From contig NZ_JARNTX010000001.1 in the NCBI RefSeq assembly GCF_029433095.1, positions 310,001-374,000 of the forward strand: a stretch of DNA of 64,000 nt, in the 5' to 3' direction. The position numbers were made by a program, and so were the translations under genes. Positions 1 through 9,451 of this stretch are shown here, in pieces; within the stretch, counting starts at the first letter, position 1; each line of letters opens with the position of its first letter. The notes below the pieces were generated by a model that did no database searches, was not told the DNA's origin, and saw only the letters and a list, made by a program, of their open reading frames with translations. This DNA is from Hymenobacter sp. YC55. GTDB taxonomy: Bacteria > Bacteroidota > Bacteroidia > Cytophagales > Hymenobacteraceae.

Positions 1-366
1 GACGTGTTGCCGCTTATTGCGCCGCACTTCACCAAGCGCTACGCCGACCAGCGCTGGCTGATCTTCGATAAGCGTCGTCGCTATGGTCTCTACTACGACC
101 TTCAGCGTACCGATGTCGTGCAGTTTGAAACCACTGCCCCGCAGCGCAACACCGATATATCGGCTACCGTGCTCGACGAGCGTGAGCCGTTGTTCAAGCT
201 GCTCTGGCAATCGTATTTCGACCACGTCAACATTCCGGAGCGCAAGAACATGAAGTTGCACCGCCGCCACATTCCGTTGCGCTACTGGCGCTACCTCAGC
301 GAAAAGCAACCGCGGGAGCAGCGTTTCCAGCCCATCAAAAACAAAAGGCCACCGGGTCAAGGGTAA
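1..366 (+). CDS. DUF4130 / TIGR03915-family DNA metabolism protein, C-terminal part
   Basis: This is the 3' end of a gene whose start lies before the window; the frame is open from base 1, so the GTG at position 4 is probably not the real start. About 121 residues remain, against roughly 250 in full family members. The piece has the family's closing features: a segment around residues 10-32 reading RYADQRWLIFDKRRRYGLYY, and the terminal RRHIPLRYWRYLSEK patch with basic and aromatic residues. TIGR03915 proteins are usually paired with a SplB-like radical SAM protein thought to act in DNA repair; the partner would lie to the left and is not visible. The biochemical function of the family is unproven. 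Family assignment is from motif recognition only. Confidence 0.7.
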   Translation, partial: DVLPLIAPHFTKRYADQRWLIFDKRRRYGLYYDLQRTDVVQFETTAPQRNTDISATVLDEREPLFKLLWQSYFDHVNIPERKNMKLHRRHIPLRYWRYLSEKQPREQRFQPIKNKRPPGQG

Positions 367-394
367 GCCGTTCTGCTAGCAGAACGGCTTTTTT
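367..394 (+). terminator. Rho-independent terminator after the DUF4130 gene
   Basis: A perfect 22-base palindrome (GCCGTTCTGC / GCAGAACGGC) starts directly after the stop codon and is followed by a run of six T. It is a classic intrinsic terminator for the plus strand and isolates the upstream gene from the RND operon. Confidence 0.9.
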
Positions 395-671
395 ATTTCG
401 TCGCCTGCCCCATTATAGCCAGCGGTTACGGCACTTAGCCCGTATTATTCCGGGCGCAGAGGTGCAACGTGGCTAGGCTCGCCTTGTCATTGCATGTAGG
501 TACTGCGGTGTTCAAGGCGCCGGTTGAACGACACTGTTGCTTTGCGGCACCTGTTCAGTCAATTCGCTTTTGTGGAAGAATTACTTTAATGCGGATTTAT
601 TTTCTGGTTGGAAATAGTTTTTCGCTGGTCTGATTCGAGAAGATTTGATAGCCTATTAAGCTCGTTTACTG
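367..671. other. Intergenic region upstream of RND operon 1
   Basis: About 305 bases without a gene. The first 28 hold the terminator described separately. The rest becomes AT-richer toward the permease start and must carry the operon promoter. I see no convincing TAnnTTTG box and no clear repressor operator. Confidence 0.5.
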
Positions 672-3600
672 ATGTGGATTGTACGGTTGGCGCTGTCGCG
701 TCCTTACACGTTCGTGGTCATGGCCCTGCTGATTTTGCTGAGCGGCATCATGACCATTCGCACGATGGCGGTGGATATTTTCCCGGAAGTGAATATTCCC
801 GTGGTAGGGGTGGTCTGGACGTACTCGGGCATGAGCCCCGAGGAAATGAACAAGCGCATTCTGATGGTAAATCAGCGCGCCTACACCACCACCGTCAGCA
901 ACATCGAGCACATGGAGTCTCAGGCCCTAAAAGGTGTAGGCATCATCAAAGTGTTCTTCCAACCAGGCTCCGACCCAGCGGCGGGGGTGGCCCAGCTTAC
1001 GGCCATTTCGCAAACCATCTTGCGGACCATGCCGCCTGGTATTACGCCGCCTAATATTATCCGGTATTCGGCCTCCAACGTACCCATTGCTCAGGCCAGC
1101 CTTTCGTCGGAAACCCTTGGTGAGTCCGACCTATACGATGCCAACAACGCCTTCATCCGGCCGGGATTAGCCATTGTGAAAGGCGCTTCGTTGCTGCTGC
1201 CCAACGGCGGCAAGCCCAAGCAGATTATGGTGGACCTGGATCCTGGTGCATTGGCTGGTAAAGGCTTGTCGGCCAACGACGTGGTAGCGGCCATTACCAG
1301 CCAGAATATCATTCTGCCCGCCGGCTCTGCCAAAATCGGCAACCGCGAATACGATGTGCGCCTCAACAGCAGCCCCGAGGCCATTGCTACCCTCAACGAC
1401 TTGCCTATCAAAGAAGCGAATGGCGCCACGGTGTATGTGCGCGACGTAGCTTTTGTGCACGAAGGCGCGGCCGTGCAGCAAAACATTGTGCGGCAAAACG
1501 GCCGGCGCACGGCCTTCGTGCCTATCCTCAAGAGCGGCGGAGCCAGCACGCTCGACGTAATTGAGGGCATCAAAAAAGCCTTGCCCAACGTGCTAGCCAA
1601 CGCCCCACAAGGTCTTGACTTGAAGCTGCTGTTCGACCAGTCGTTTTTCGTGCGAGCCAGCATCAAAGGCGTTATCATCGAGGCTTGCATTGCGGCGGCC
1701 CTTACCGGCCTGATGATACTGCTGTTCCTCGGGTCGTGGCGCTCCACGCTCATCATTGCCCTGAGTATTCCGCTGTCCATCCTGGTCAGTATTGTGGTGA
1801 TGAAGCTGCTCGGCCAGACGCTCAACATCATGACGCTAAGCGGCCTGTCGCTAGCGGTGGGGATACTGGTGGATGATGCCACGGTGGAAATTGAGAATAT
1901 CCACCGCAACATGGCCATGAAGAAGGGCCTGAAACGCTCGATTCTGGACGGGGCGCAGCAGATTGCCACGCCCGCCTTGGTGGCCACGCTGGCCATTTGC
2001 ATAGTATTCGTGCCGGTGTTTTTCTTGTCGGGAGTGGCGTCGTACATTTTCACGCCGCTGGCTATGGCCGTGATTTTTGCCATGTTGGCTTCCTACCTGC
2101 TTTCCCGGACGCTGGTGCCCACCATGGTGCAGTTTCTGCTGCGCAAAGAGCTGCCGATTTACCACGCCGAAGGAGCAGCGCATCTGCCCACCGAGCAAGT
2201 GCGCGACGGCCATACCGTGAGCGAAGCGGAAGCCCGCCTCAGCCAGCTTCGCCGCGAACAGCTAGAGCGGGAGCACCCCACCGTAAGCGCCGAGGAAGAA
2301 GACGAGCACCCCATCACCGACGCCGACCGCGAAGCCGCCCAAGGCATCGAGAAAAGTTGGGTGTGGCGCATCCACAAGGCCTTTGATCATCAGTTCGAGA
2401 AGTTCCGGGAAGGCTACCGCGAGGCCCTGGATTGGGTGCTGAACCACCGCCGGTTGGTGGTTATGTGCTTTGCAGTGCTGTTTATTGGATCGGGCTGTTT
2501 GTACCCGTTTATTGGACAAAACTTCTTCCCGAAAGTGGATGCCGGCCAGCTGCGGATGCACATTCGCGCCCCCACCGGCACTCGTTTAGAAGAAACTGAG
2601 GTCCGCTTTGCGCAGGTGGAAAAGATTATCCGCGAAGTCATTCCGGCCGATGAGCTGGACTTGGTGCTAGATAATATCGGCCTGCCCGTAATAGCGCTGA
2701 ACTTGCTAATGGGCGACAACCCCGTGATTGGGGCCGGCGACGGCGAAATTCTGGTGTCGATGAAGGAGGAGCACGGATCCACTGCCGGCTACATCACCGA
2801 AATTCGGCGGCGCATCAACAAGCAGTACCCCGATTTGATGGTGTTCTTCCAACCCGCCGATATCGTCAACCAGACGCTGAACTTCGGCTTACCGGCCCCC
2901 ATCGACATTCAGGTGACCGGCAAGAATGTAGAGGCCAACTACAAGATTGCCGCTAAAATCAAGGCGCAAATGACCAAGGTGCCGGGCGTGGTTGATGCTT
3001 TCGTGTACCAAGCTTTCGACCAGCCCCAAATGCGCCTCGACGTGGACCGGGTGCGCGCCCAGCAAGCCGGCCTTTCGCAGCGCGATATTGCCAACAACGT
3101 GCTGGTCAATCTGTCTTCCAGCACCCAGACGACGCCCAACCAGTGGCTCAACCCGAAAACCGGCGTTAACTACATTGTGGCAGTACAAACGCCGCCAAGC
3201 CAGCTCTCTAACCTAGATGAGTTGAAAACCATCGGCATCACCGGTCCTTCGCAACTAGCGCCCCAGCTGCTCAGCAGTTTTGCCACCACTCGCCGCACCA
3301 CCACGTCCGCCCTCGCCAGCGACTATAACATTCAGCGCGTGATTGACGTGTATGCCAGCGTGGAAGGCCGTGACCTGGGCGGCGTAGCCACCGACATGAA
3401 CAAGATTCTGGAGGAAGCCCGCAAGGATTTGCCCAAAGGCACTACCATCACCGTCCGCGGGCAGGTTGACAGCATGCACACCTCATTTATCGGCTTGGGT
3501 ATCGGGCTGGTGGGGGCTATTGCGCTGGTGTATTTGCTGATGGTTGTGAACTTCCAGTCGTGGCTGGACCCATTCATCATCATCATGGCCTTGCCGGGGG

Positions 3601-4031
3601 CTATGTCGGGCATTCTGTGGATGCTATTCGTGACGCAAACTACCTTCTCAGTGCCGTCTTTGATGGGGGCCATTATGTGCATAGGGGTTGCCACCGCCAA
3701 CAGTATTCTGCTGGTCACTTTCGCCAACGAACGACGCGAGGAAGAGCCGGACCTCTCGCCGCGCGACGCCGCCCTCGATGCCGGCTTTACCCGCCTGCGC
3801 CCCGTATTGATGACGGCCCTGGCTATGACCATCGGCTTGCTGCCCATGGCCTTGGGCCTTGGGGAAGGTGGCGAGCAAAATGCGCCGTTGGGCCGGGCCG
3901 TAATTGGCGGTCTGCTACTAGCCACCGTTACCACCTTGTTTTTCGTCCCGATTATGTTCAGCTACCTCAAGCAACGCGAATTAGATTCCGCCCACAAACA
4001 GGAAAAGCAACCAGCGCGAGTAGCTGCGTAA
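672..4031 (+). CDS. RND efflux permease (AcrB-like superfamily), operon 1
   Basis: Inner-membrane, proton-driven pump subunit of a tripartite RND exporter, 1119 residues. It begins with the usual first membrane helix after MWIVRLALSRP and has two repeats of one helix, a large periplasmic domain and five to six helices. The proton-relay pair is present as D401-D402 in ILVDDATVEIEN. The lysine matching AcrB K940 is absent: the helix-10 motif reads IGVATANSILLV, placing Ala1009 there. An extra, highly charged linker of about 70 residues (roughly 492-560) sits in the cytoplasm between helices 6 and 7. The gene is first in an operon with adaptor (79-base gap) and outer-membrane channel. The motif class is common among Bacteroidetes pumps outside the classical AcrB group. 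The substrate cannot be deduced. Confidence 0.93.
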   Translation: MWIVRLALSRPYTFVVMALLILLSGIMTIRTMAVDIFPEVNIPVVGVVWTYSGMSPEEMNKRILMVNQRAYTTTVSNIEHMESQALKGVGIIKVFFQPGSDPAAGVAQLTAISQTILRTMPPGITPPNIIRYSASNVPIAQASLSSETLGESDLYDANNAFIRPGLAIVKGASLLLPNGGKPKQIMVDLDPGALAGKGLSANDVVAAITSQNIILPAGSAKIGNREYDVRLNSSPEAIATLNDLPIKEANGATVYVRDVAFVHEGAAVQQNIVRQNGRRTAFVPILKSGGASTLDVIEGIKKALPNVLANAPQGLDLKLLFDQSFFVRASIKGVIIEACIAAALTGLMILLFLGSWRSTLIIALSIPLSILVSIVVMKLLGQTLNIMTLSGLSLAVGILVDDATVEIENIHRNMAMKKGLKRSILDGAQQIATPALVATLAICIVFVPVFFLSGVASYIFTPLAMAVIFAMLASYLLSRTLVPTMVQFLLRKELPIYHAEGAAHLPTEQVRDGHTVSEAEARLSQLRREQLEREHPTVSAEEEDEHPITDADREAAQGIEKSWVWRIHKAFDHQFEKFREGYREALDWVLNHRRLVVMCFAVLFIGSGCLYPFIGQNFFPKVDAGQLRMHIRAPTGTRLEETEVRFAQVEKIIREVIPADELDLVLDNIGLPVIALNLLMGDNPVIGAGDGEILVSMKEEHGSTAGYITEIRRRINKQYPDLMVFFQPADIVNQTLNFGLPAPIDIQVTGKNVEANYKIAAKIKAQMTKVPGVVDAFVYQAFDQPQMRLDVDRVRAQQAGLSQRDIANNVLVNLSSSTQTTPNQWLNPKTGVNYIVAVQTPPSQLSNLDELKTIGITGPSQLAPQLLSSFATTRRTTTSALASDYNIQRVIDVYASVEGRDLGGVATDMNKILEEARKDLPKGTTITVRGQVDSMHTSFIGLGIGLVGAIALVYLLMVVNFQSWLDPFIIIMALPGAMSGILWMLFVTQTTFSVPSLMGAIMCIGVATANSILLVTFANERREEEPDLSPRDAALDAGFTRLRPVLMTALAMTIGLLPMALGLGEGGEQNAPLGRAVIGGLLLATVTTLFFVPIMFSYLKQRELDSAHKQEKQPARVAA

Positions 4032-4110
4032 TACCTACTCTGAAGCGACAACAAGCTTCTTCAGCGGAGCGGCGCTGAAATGTAGCCGTGACTTTAAGAT
4101 TACCTTCTCG

Positions 4111-5415
4111 ATGGCCTTACAACCGGACGACATTATAACCTCTCAGCCTGCCAACAACCATTCGGCCCCGCCCGCGGCGTCAGGCCACCCCGCCGCGGAC
4201 GACGCTGCCGCCAACAAATCGAGTGGGAAACGCCGGTTTTGGGTGGTGATTTTGCTGATTGCGCTGGTATTCGGCGGGTTGTTTTTACTTGGGCTGCTGC
4301 CCCGGTTAAAGGCCAACAAAGCGCGCGAACAGGAAACCACCGCTGCTGCCAATGCAACGCCTGTAGTAAGTATGCAGGCTGCGCAAGCCGCGCCCGATAC
4401 GGTGCGGGTGGAACTGCCGGCCAACACCGTTTCCAACCATGAAACCTACCTCTTTGCCCGTACCAATGGGTTTGTGCAGGCGTGGTACGTGGATATTGGC
4501 ACCCGTGTAAAGCGTGGCCAACTCTTGGCCCGTATTGCCACGCCGGAACTCGACCAGCAAGTGGTTGAAGCCCGCACCAGCCTCGCCCTGACCCGCACCA
4601 GCTACGACCGTTTGCGGAGCGTAGATATGCCCGGCGCCATTTCCAAGCAGGAACTCGACGAGGCGCAGGCCCGCTACAATGGGCAGCAGGCCGCCGTGCA
4701 GCAACTCTTGGCGTTGCGCAACTTCCGCGAGGTACGCGCCCCGTTCAGTGGCATCGTAACGCAACGCAATGTGGAAGTGGGTGCCTTAGTTTCGACCAGC
4801 AATGCCGAGGGCACGCAACTGTTTAAAGTAGAGCAGACCGATACGCTACGGGCCTTCGTGAATGTGCCGCAGAACTATGCTACGGGCATCAAAGCCGGGC
4901 TAGTGGCCGAGTTGATTGTGCCCGAATTCACAAACCGCACCTTCCGAGGGCGCGTGTCGAGGGAAGCTGGCGCGCTCAGTTCCGACACCCGCACCTTGCT
5001 AACGGTGGTCAAGATTCCGAACCGGCGGCAGGAATTGCGGCCGGGCGTGTTCGGCCAGATTCGGTTCGAGTTGCCGCGCACGTCGCCTAGCGTTATCATT
5101 CCAGCCAATTCGCTGGTGCCGGGCGGCACCGACACCCGCGTGGTGGTGATTAAAGACAAGAAAGTGCATTATCAACCAGTTGTGGCGGGCCGCGACTTTG
5201 GGGCGCAGGTGGAAGTGCTGGAGGGGTTGAAGGGCGGAGAAATGCTCGTTATCAACCCCGCTGAAACCTTGCAGGAAAACGAAACAGTAGAAGTTCGGAA
5301 AGCGCCCGCCGCCAAGAAGCCGGACACGCCCGCTGCGCCCAAAGGTCCCGAACGTCTGTACGACCCGGACCGTCCGCATATCTCGTCGCCGGTAGGAGAG
5401 GGGACGGGCAAGTAA
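4111..5415 (+). CDS. RND periplasmic adaptor (HlyD/MFP family), operon 1
   Basis: Membrane-fusion protein linking the inner-membrane permease to the outer-membrane channel, 434 residues. A Ser/Ala/Pro-rich cytoplasmic leader is followed by one membrane anchor (about residues 41-64), not a lipoprotein signal. After it come a lipoyl-like half motif (FVQAWYVDIGTRVKRGQLLA), a short helical hairpin with LDEAQARYN, the second lipoyl half (VRAPFSGIVTQRNVEVGALV), and beta-barrel and membrane-proximal domains ending around residue 395. The C-terminus is a Pro/Lys-rich tail. It lies between permease and channel genes on the same strand, so the three are probably co-transcribed. The ATG at 4111 is the only good start before the anchor. 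Typical family length is 350-450 residues. Confidence 0.92.
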   Translation: MALQPDDIITSQPANNHSAPPAASGHPAADDAAANKSSGKRRFWVVILLIALVFGGLFLLGLLPRLKANKAREQETTAAANATPVVSMQAAQAAPDTVRVELPANTVSNHETYLFARTNGFVQAWYVDIGTRVKRGQLLARIATPELDQQVVEARTSLALTRTSYDRLRSVDMPGAISKQELDEAQARYNGQQAAVQQLLALRNFREVRAPFSGIVTQRNVEVGALVSTSNAEGTQLFKVEQTDTLRAFVNVPQNYATGIKAGLVAELIVPEFTNRTFRGRVSREAGALSSDTRTLLTVVKIPNRRQELRPGVFGQIRFELPRTSPSVIIPANSLVPGGTDTRVVVIKDKKVHYQPVVAGRDFGAQVEVLEGLKGGEMLVINPAETLQENETVEVRKAPAAKKPDTPAAPKGPERLYDPDRPHISSPVGEGTGK

Positions 5416-5455
5416 GTTGGGGTGCTATGTATTGTTTGCTGCTGACGGATTGCGC

Positions 5456-6931
5456 ATGAGTTTTTTCACTGCTTGGTATTCTCTTGTTCGCTGGAGTTGG
5501 GCGTTAGGGCTAACTTCTGTTGTCTTGGTTGGGTGCGTCCGCGGGCCGCAGTATCAGCCGCCCTCGGTAGCGGCCCCAGCAGCGTGGCAAAACAACCAGA
5601 ACCCTGTTGGCGCTCCGGTGGCCCAACCTGCAGCCCCCACCACTCCCGCCTCCCCGCAAGTAGCCCCAGCAGTTTCCAGCTGGTGGACCCTCTTCAACGA
5701 CCCCGTACTGAACGCGTTGGAGCAGCAGGCCCTAACCGGCAACTTCAACGTGCGTGCCGCCGCTTCGCGTGTGGAAGAAGCCCGCGCCACCGTGCGCATA
5801 GCCAATTCCTATCTGAAGCCCGACGTGACCGTAACGCCGCAAGTGTACCGTAGCCGCTTATCGGCGTTGCGGCCGGTGCAGTTCCCCAATGCGCAAGTGG
5901 TAGGCGTAAGTCAAAAGCAGTTCTACATCCCCATCAACGTCAGCTACGAAGTGGACGTATGGGGAAGAATCCGGCGCGACATCCAAGCTAGCCAAGCCGA
6001 GCAGCAGGCCTCGGAAGCGGATTTGCGCACCGTGCAGCTCACCCTTACCACCGACGCCGCCAGCTATTACTACAGTGTCCGCGGCCTCGATGCCGACCTG
6101 GGCGTGCTGGATAGCACTCGCGAAGCCCGCGTGCAGAACCTGAAACTGGTGCAAGCCCGCTACAAAGCGGGCGTGGACAACGAAATAGGCGTGCGCCGCG
6201 CCGAAACCGAATTAGCCAACGTGGACGCCAGCCGGATAGAAGTGCAGCGCCAACGGGCCCGCTACGTGGCGGCCCTGGCTACGGTGTGTGGCCAACCAGC
6301 CAGCAGTTTCGCCCTGGCACCTCGTCCTACCGACCTTACCGTGCCTAGCGTTCCGGCCGGGGTGCCCGCGGCTTTACTGGCCCGCCGCCCCGATCTGCAA
6401 CAAGCCGAGCGCCTCCTGGCCGCCGCTGATTCGCGTGCCGAATCGGCCCGCCTCGCCCGGCTCCCGACGGTGCAGCTCAACGGCTACATTGGCCCGCAGA
6501 GTGCGCAGTTAGGGGAGCTGACGCGGCTCAGTGAAAGCTACACGTACTATGTCGGGGCGGGCGTAGCCATTCCGATTTTCAACGGCGGCCGGCTCCGGTC
6601 GAACGAGGAACTGGCAAAGGCGCGCACCTATACGGTCTCGGCTCAGTATCAGCAAACCGCTCTTGTGGCCTTTCAGGAAGTTGAAACGGCCTTAGCCGAT
6701 GTGCAGCAAAGCGCTGCTCAGCTGGAGGCCCAGCAGCGGGCCTTGCGCTCCGCCCGCCAAGCTGGTCTGCTAACTAGGGAGCGGTACAATCGTGGCCTTA
6801 CCACCTACTTTGAAGTAGTAGATGCCGACCGCCAAACGCTGGAGGCAGCTCGACAGGCGGTGCAGACCCAAAGCTTTCAGTTTCAATCGGCCATTCAACT
6901 GATAAAAGCCTTAGGCGGTAGTTGGGAGTAG
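5456..6931 (+). CDS. Outer-membrane efflux lipoprotein (NodT/OprM family), operon 1
   Basis: Outer-membrane channel of the first RND exporter, 491 residues. I chose the ATG at 5456: it gives a short basic N-terminus, a hydrophobic stretch and a lipobox LVGC at about residue 27, typical of NodT-type lipoproteins. The frame also opens at a TTG directly after the adaptor's stop, which would give an unlikely longer leader. Downstream are the two duplicated outer-membrane-efflux repeats, with W-W-F-ND near the N-terminus (SSWWTLFNDPVLN) and internal AAASRVEEARATVRIANS, and in the second repeat LLARRPDLQQAERLLAAADS. The 40-base spacing to the adaptor gene supports one operon. The protein ends about 215 bases before the unrelated rfbD gene. 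Confidence 0.92.
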   Translation: MSFFTAWYSLVRWSWALGLTSVVLVGCVRGPQYQPPSVAAPAAWQNNQNPVGAPVAQPAAPTTPASPQVAPAVSSWWTLFNDPVLNALEQQALTGNFNVRAAASRVEEARATVRIANSYLKPDVTVTPQVYRSRLSALRPVQFPNAQVVGVSQKQFYIPINVSYEVDVWGRIRRDIQASQAEQQASEADLRTVQLTLTTDAASYYYSVRGLDADLGVLDSTREARVQNLKLVQARYKAGVDNEIGVRRAETELANVDASRIEVQRQRARYVAALATVCGQPASSFALAPRPTDLTVPSVPAGVPAALLARRPDLQQAERLLAAADSRAESARLARLPTVQLNGYIGPQSAQLGELTRLSESYTYYVGAGVAIPIFNGGRLRSNEELAKARTYTVSAQYQQTALVAFQEVETALADVQQSAAQLEAQQRALRSARQAGLLTRERYNRGLTTYFEVVDADRQTLEAARQAVQTQSFQFQSAIQLIKALGGSWE

Positions 6932-6978
6932 AAGTAGGAAAGGCTATTGCTGTGTCAATCCAGCTATCTAAGGCATAG

Positions 6979-7060
6979 TTGTCATTCCGAGTAAGGCGAG
7001 AAATCTGAATTTTCTTAAACAAGCCGCATTCGACAAGTGGTAGTTGCCGACGGAATGAAA
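6979..7060. repeat. Degenerate palindromic intergenic repeat (GTCATTCCGA type)
   Basis: The segment opens with GTCATTCCGAGTAAGGCGAG and closes with GACGGAATGA, so its ends form a short inverted repeat around an unrelated middle. The opening resembles a short repeat scattered in many Bacteroidetes genomes. This looks like a decayed copy; only one is present in the window. Confidence 0.45.
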
Positions 7061-7146
7061 GGACTAAATTGCGGCGCAAAAGATCCGGGGTGCCTGCCTT
7101 AGGGATGTTGAAAGCTCGCTCAGTCTACTATATCATTCTTCTTTTT

Positions 7147-7998
7147 ATGAGTAAAATAATCGTTTTTGGTGCGTCTGGTCAGCTGGGGCAGTGCTTGCAG
7201 CACGTGGCAAAAGAGAGAAGCATAACGGATATAGTTTTTCTGCCCGAAGAGCAGGCCGACATCTTAGATACCGGCAAGCTGCAAACTGTTTTTGCTGAGT
7301 ACAAGCCCGCGTATTGCATCAACTGTGCTGCGTATACGGCGGTGGACAAGGCCGAAGACGAACTAGAAATAGCCCGCAAAGTCAACAAGGACGGTGCGGC
7401 GAACTTGGCGCAGCTGTGCGGTCAGCACGGCACCACACTCGTGCACATTTCCACCGATTTCGTGTTTGCGGGTACGGGCAACAAGCCGCTAGTGGAAACC
7501 GACGAAGCGGCCCCTATCAGCGTGTACGGCCTCACCAAGCTGGAAGGGGAGCAAGCCATACCCGCGCACACCAGCCAGTATTTCATCTTGCGCACCAGTT
7601 GGCTGTATTCGGAATATGCCAACAACTTCGTGAAAACGATGCTGAAGTACGGCCGGGAGCGGGAGGAAATGCGCGTTATCTGGGACCAGGCCGGCACTCC
7701 CACCTACGCCATCGACTTGGCCGGCTGCATCCTGACCATCATCGAGAGCCAGAGCCAGGCGTACGGTATCTACCACTACAGCAACGAGGGCATGACCTCC
7801 TGGTACGATTTCGCCCAAGCCATTTTCGAGCTAAGCAATACGCCGGTGCGTACCGTGCCCATCCGTACGGAAGAGTATCCCACCAAAGCCACGCGGCCGG
7901 CTTACTCGGTGATGGACAAAACGAAAGTGAAAACCACGCTTAACCTAGCCATTCCGCACTGGCGCGACAGCCTGAAAGAATGCTTGAGCCGACTATAA
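7147..7998 (+). CDS. rfbD: dTDP-4-dehydrorhamnose reductase
   Basis: Catalyses the last step of dTDP-L-rhamnose synthesis, the NAD(P)H-dependent reduction of dTDP-4-dehydrorhamnose, in the cytosol; 283 residues. The ATG at 7147 gives MSKIIVFGASGQLGQ, the Rossmann GxxGxxG motif at the very N-terminus as in known RmlD; the longer in-frame opening from 7069 would add an untypical leader. Further signs are NCAAYTAVDKAEDE, the STDFVFAG strand, and the YGLTKLEGE catalytic YxxxK. No rfbA, rfbB or rfbC lies nearby, so the pathway must be completed elsewhere. It may feed the polysaccharide genes at 28-35 kb, but this is inference. It ends at a two-way terminator shared with the convergent MFS gene. 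Confidence 0.9.
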   Translation: MSKIIVFGASGQLGQCLQHVAKERSITDIVFLPEEQADILDTGKLQTVFAEYKPAYCINCAAYTAVDKAEDELEIARKVNKDGAANLAQLCGQHGTTLVHISTDFVFAGTGNKPLVETDEAAPISVYGLTKLEGEQAIPAHTSQYFILRTSWLYSEYANNFVKTMLKYGREREEMRVIWDQAGTPTYAIDLAGCILTIIESQSQAYGIYHYSNEGMTSWYDFAQAIFELSNTPVRTVPIRTEEYPTKATRPAYSVMDKTKVKTTLNLAIPHWRDSLKECLSRL

Positions 7999-8028
7999 AC
8001 TAAGTGCCTAAGCAACTCTACTAGCATA

Positions 8029-8063
8029 AAAAAGGCCTTGTTCCAACTAGAACAAGGACTTTT
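8029..8063. terminator. Bidirectional terminator between rfbD and the MFS gene
   Basis: CCTTGTTC (8036-8043) pairs with GAACAAGG (8050-8057) around a six-base loop. An A-run precedes the stem and a T-run follows it, so it can serve both convergent genes. Confidence 0.8.
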
Positions 8064-8070
8064 CTATGGG

Positions 8071-9321
8071 CTAAAGTGCAGGTGCCTGAGTTAGAGCAGC
8101 TCTGGCATAAAACCGGTTGAGCAGGTAAGCCATTCCTCCGAAAGCCAGTCCTACGCCGCACACGCCGGGCCAGTGGAAATGGGTCCAGGCCCACGCCCCC
8201 GACAACGACCCTAAGGAAGCTCCTAAGAAGGCAGCCGTCATGTACACCGTATTCAAGCGGCTTCGGGCTTCGGGAAGCAGGCTGAAAATGCGAGCTTGGT
8301 TGGAAATGTGCGTCATCTGCTGCCCCACATCCAGGATGATTACGGCTAGCACTAGCCCCACCAAGTAGTGCCCGCCGAATGCCAACAGCACATAAGCTCC
8401 TACAAACATGAGAATGCCGAGGTTGATGCCGAAGTCAGGGCCTTTACGGTCCGCTGACTTGCCAGCAAACGAAGCTGCAAACGCCCCGCTGGCCCCAATC
8501 AAGCCGAACAAGCCGGCCACGTCGCTGCCATAACGGTAGGTGTCGCTTTCTAGGAAGAACACGAGCGTGGTCCAGAAAGCGCTGAAGCCGGCAAACATGC
8601 AAGCGCCCACCAGTGCCGAGCGGCGCAGTACGGGCAAGTCGCGGGTGAGGGTGACCAAGGACTTCAGCAAGCCCCCATAGCTGCCCTGGAAATTCGGCTG
8701 GTTGCGCGGCAGCATCCGGGCCAGAATGCCGGTGAGCAGCACCATCACAGCGGCTCCGGCCCAAAACATCGTGCGCCAGCCGAAGTGCGCCCCCACGTAG
8801 CCACTGATGGTGCGCGAAAGCAACACGCCAATCAGCAAGCCACTCATAACCTTGCCCACTACGCGGCCGCGTTCTTCATCGGAAGCCAGCGAGGCGGCCA
8901 TGGGCATCAACAGCTGCGGTACCGCCGAGAAAATACCGATACACAAACTTGCCGCTGCCAGTACCACGAACGATGGAGCCGAGGCGGCTCCGGCCATGCA
9001 CAGCGCTGCTGCTAGTATCAGGGCCAAAATCAAACTTTTCCGCTCCCGTTTGTCTCCGAGCGGCACCACAAACAGCAGCCCAAGCGTGTAGCCGACCTGC
9101 GTAATAGTGGCTACCAAGCTCACCTCACTCTCGGAAAGTTGAAAGGTGCGGCCGATTTCAGCCAGCAGGGGTTGGTTGTAATAAATATTAGCTACCACCA
9201 AACCGCAGGTAATGGCCATAAGCCATACCAAAGCGGGAGCCAGCGGAGCGTGTGGAGTAGCTGAAACAGGACGAGCATCCTGTGCTACGGGCTGACGATC
9301 AGCCACTACTTGTTCTTTCAT
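8071..9321 (-). CDS. MFS transporter, probable drug or metabolite exporter
   Basis: Twelve-helix major facilitator protein of the inner membrane, 416 residues from the ATG at 9321. An in-frame upstream opening to 9387 would add a cysteine-containing leader with no family support. After a 30-residue polar start the first helix carries ANIYYNQPLLAEIG, a signature of the YnfM/YgaY-like exporter group. The helix 2-3 loop motif reads PLGDKRERKSL, a variant of the MFS motif A. A second charged loop, SADRKGPDFG, marks the start of the C-terminal half. It stands alone, convergent with rfbD. The substrate cannot be inferred. Confidence 0.85.
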   Translation of the reverse strand: MKEQVVADRQPVAQDARPVSATPHAPLAPALVWLMAITCGLVVANIYYNQPLLAEIGRTFQLSESEVSLVATITQVGYTLGLLFVVPLGDKRERKSLILALILAAALCMAGAASAPSFVVLAAASLCIGIFSAVPQLLMPMAASLASDEERGRVVGKVMSGLLIGVLLSRTISGYVGAHFGWRTMFWAGAAVMVLLTGILARMLPRNQPNFQGSYGGLLKSLVTLTRDLPVLRRSALVGACMFAGFSAFWTTLVFFLESDTYRYGSDVAGLFGLIGASGAFAASFAGKSADRKGPDFGINLGILMFVGAYVLLAFGGHYLVGLVLAVIILDVGQQMTHISNQARIFSLLPEARSRLNTVYMTAAFLGASLGSLSGAWAWTHFHWPGVCGVGLAFGGMAYLLNRFYARAALTQAPAL

Positions 9322-9451
9322 GAGGTAAGTTGCCGCCCTTGTATCCTGTATCGTGGCAGGACAGTATACGGCCTCACCTAACAGCAAAGTCGGCCTTAAG
9401 GTTGCGGACGACTTACAGTCCTTTTCATATTCATGCCTAAAGAACGCAGGA

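Noticed and set aside
1091..2083. 330-codon open frame on the minus strand inside RND permease 1
   Set aside because: Antisense shadow of a well-supported gene; its translation is Ser/Arg/Thr-rich without any family pattern.
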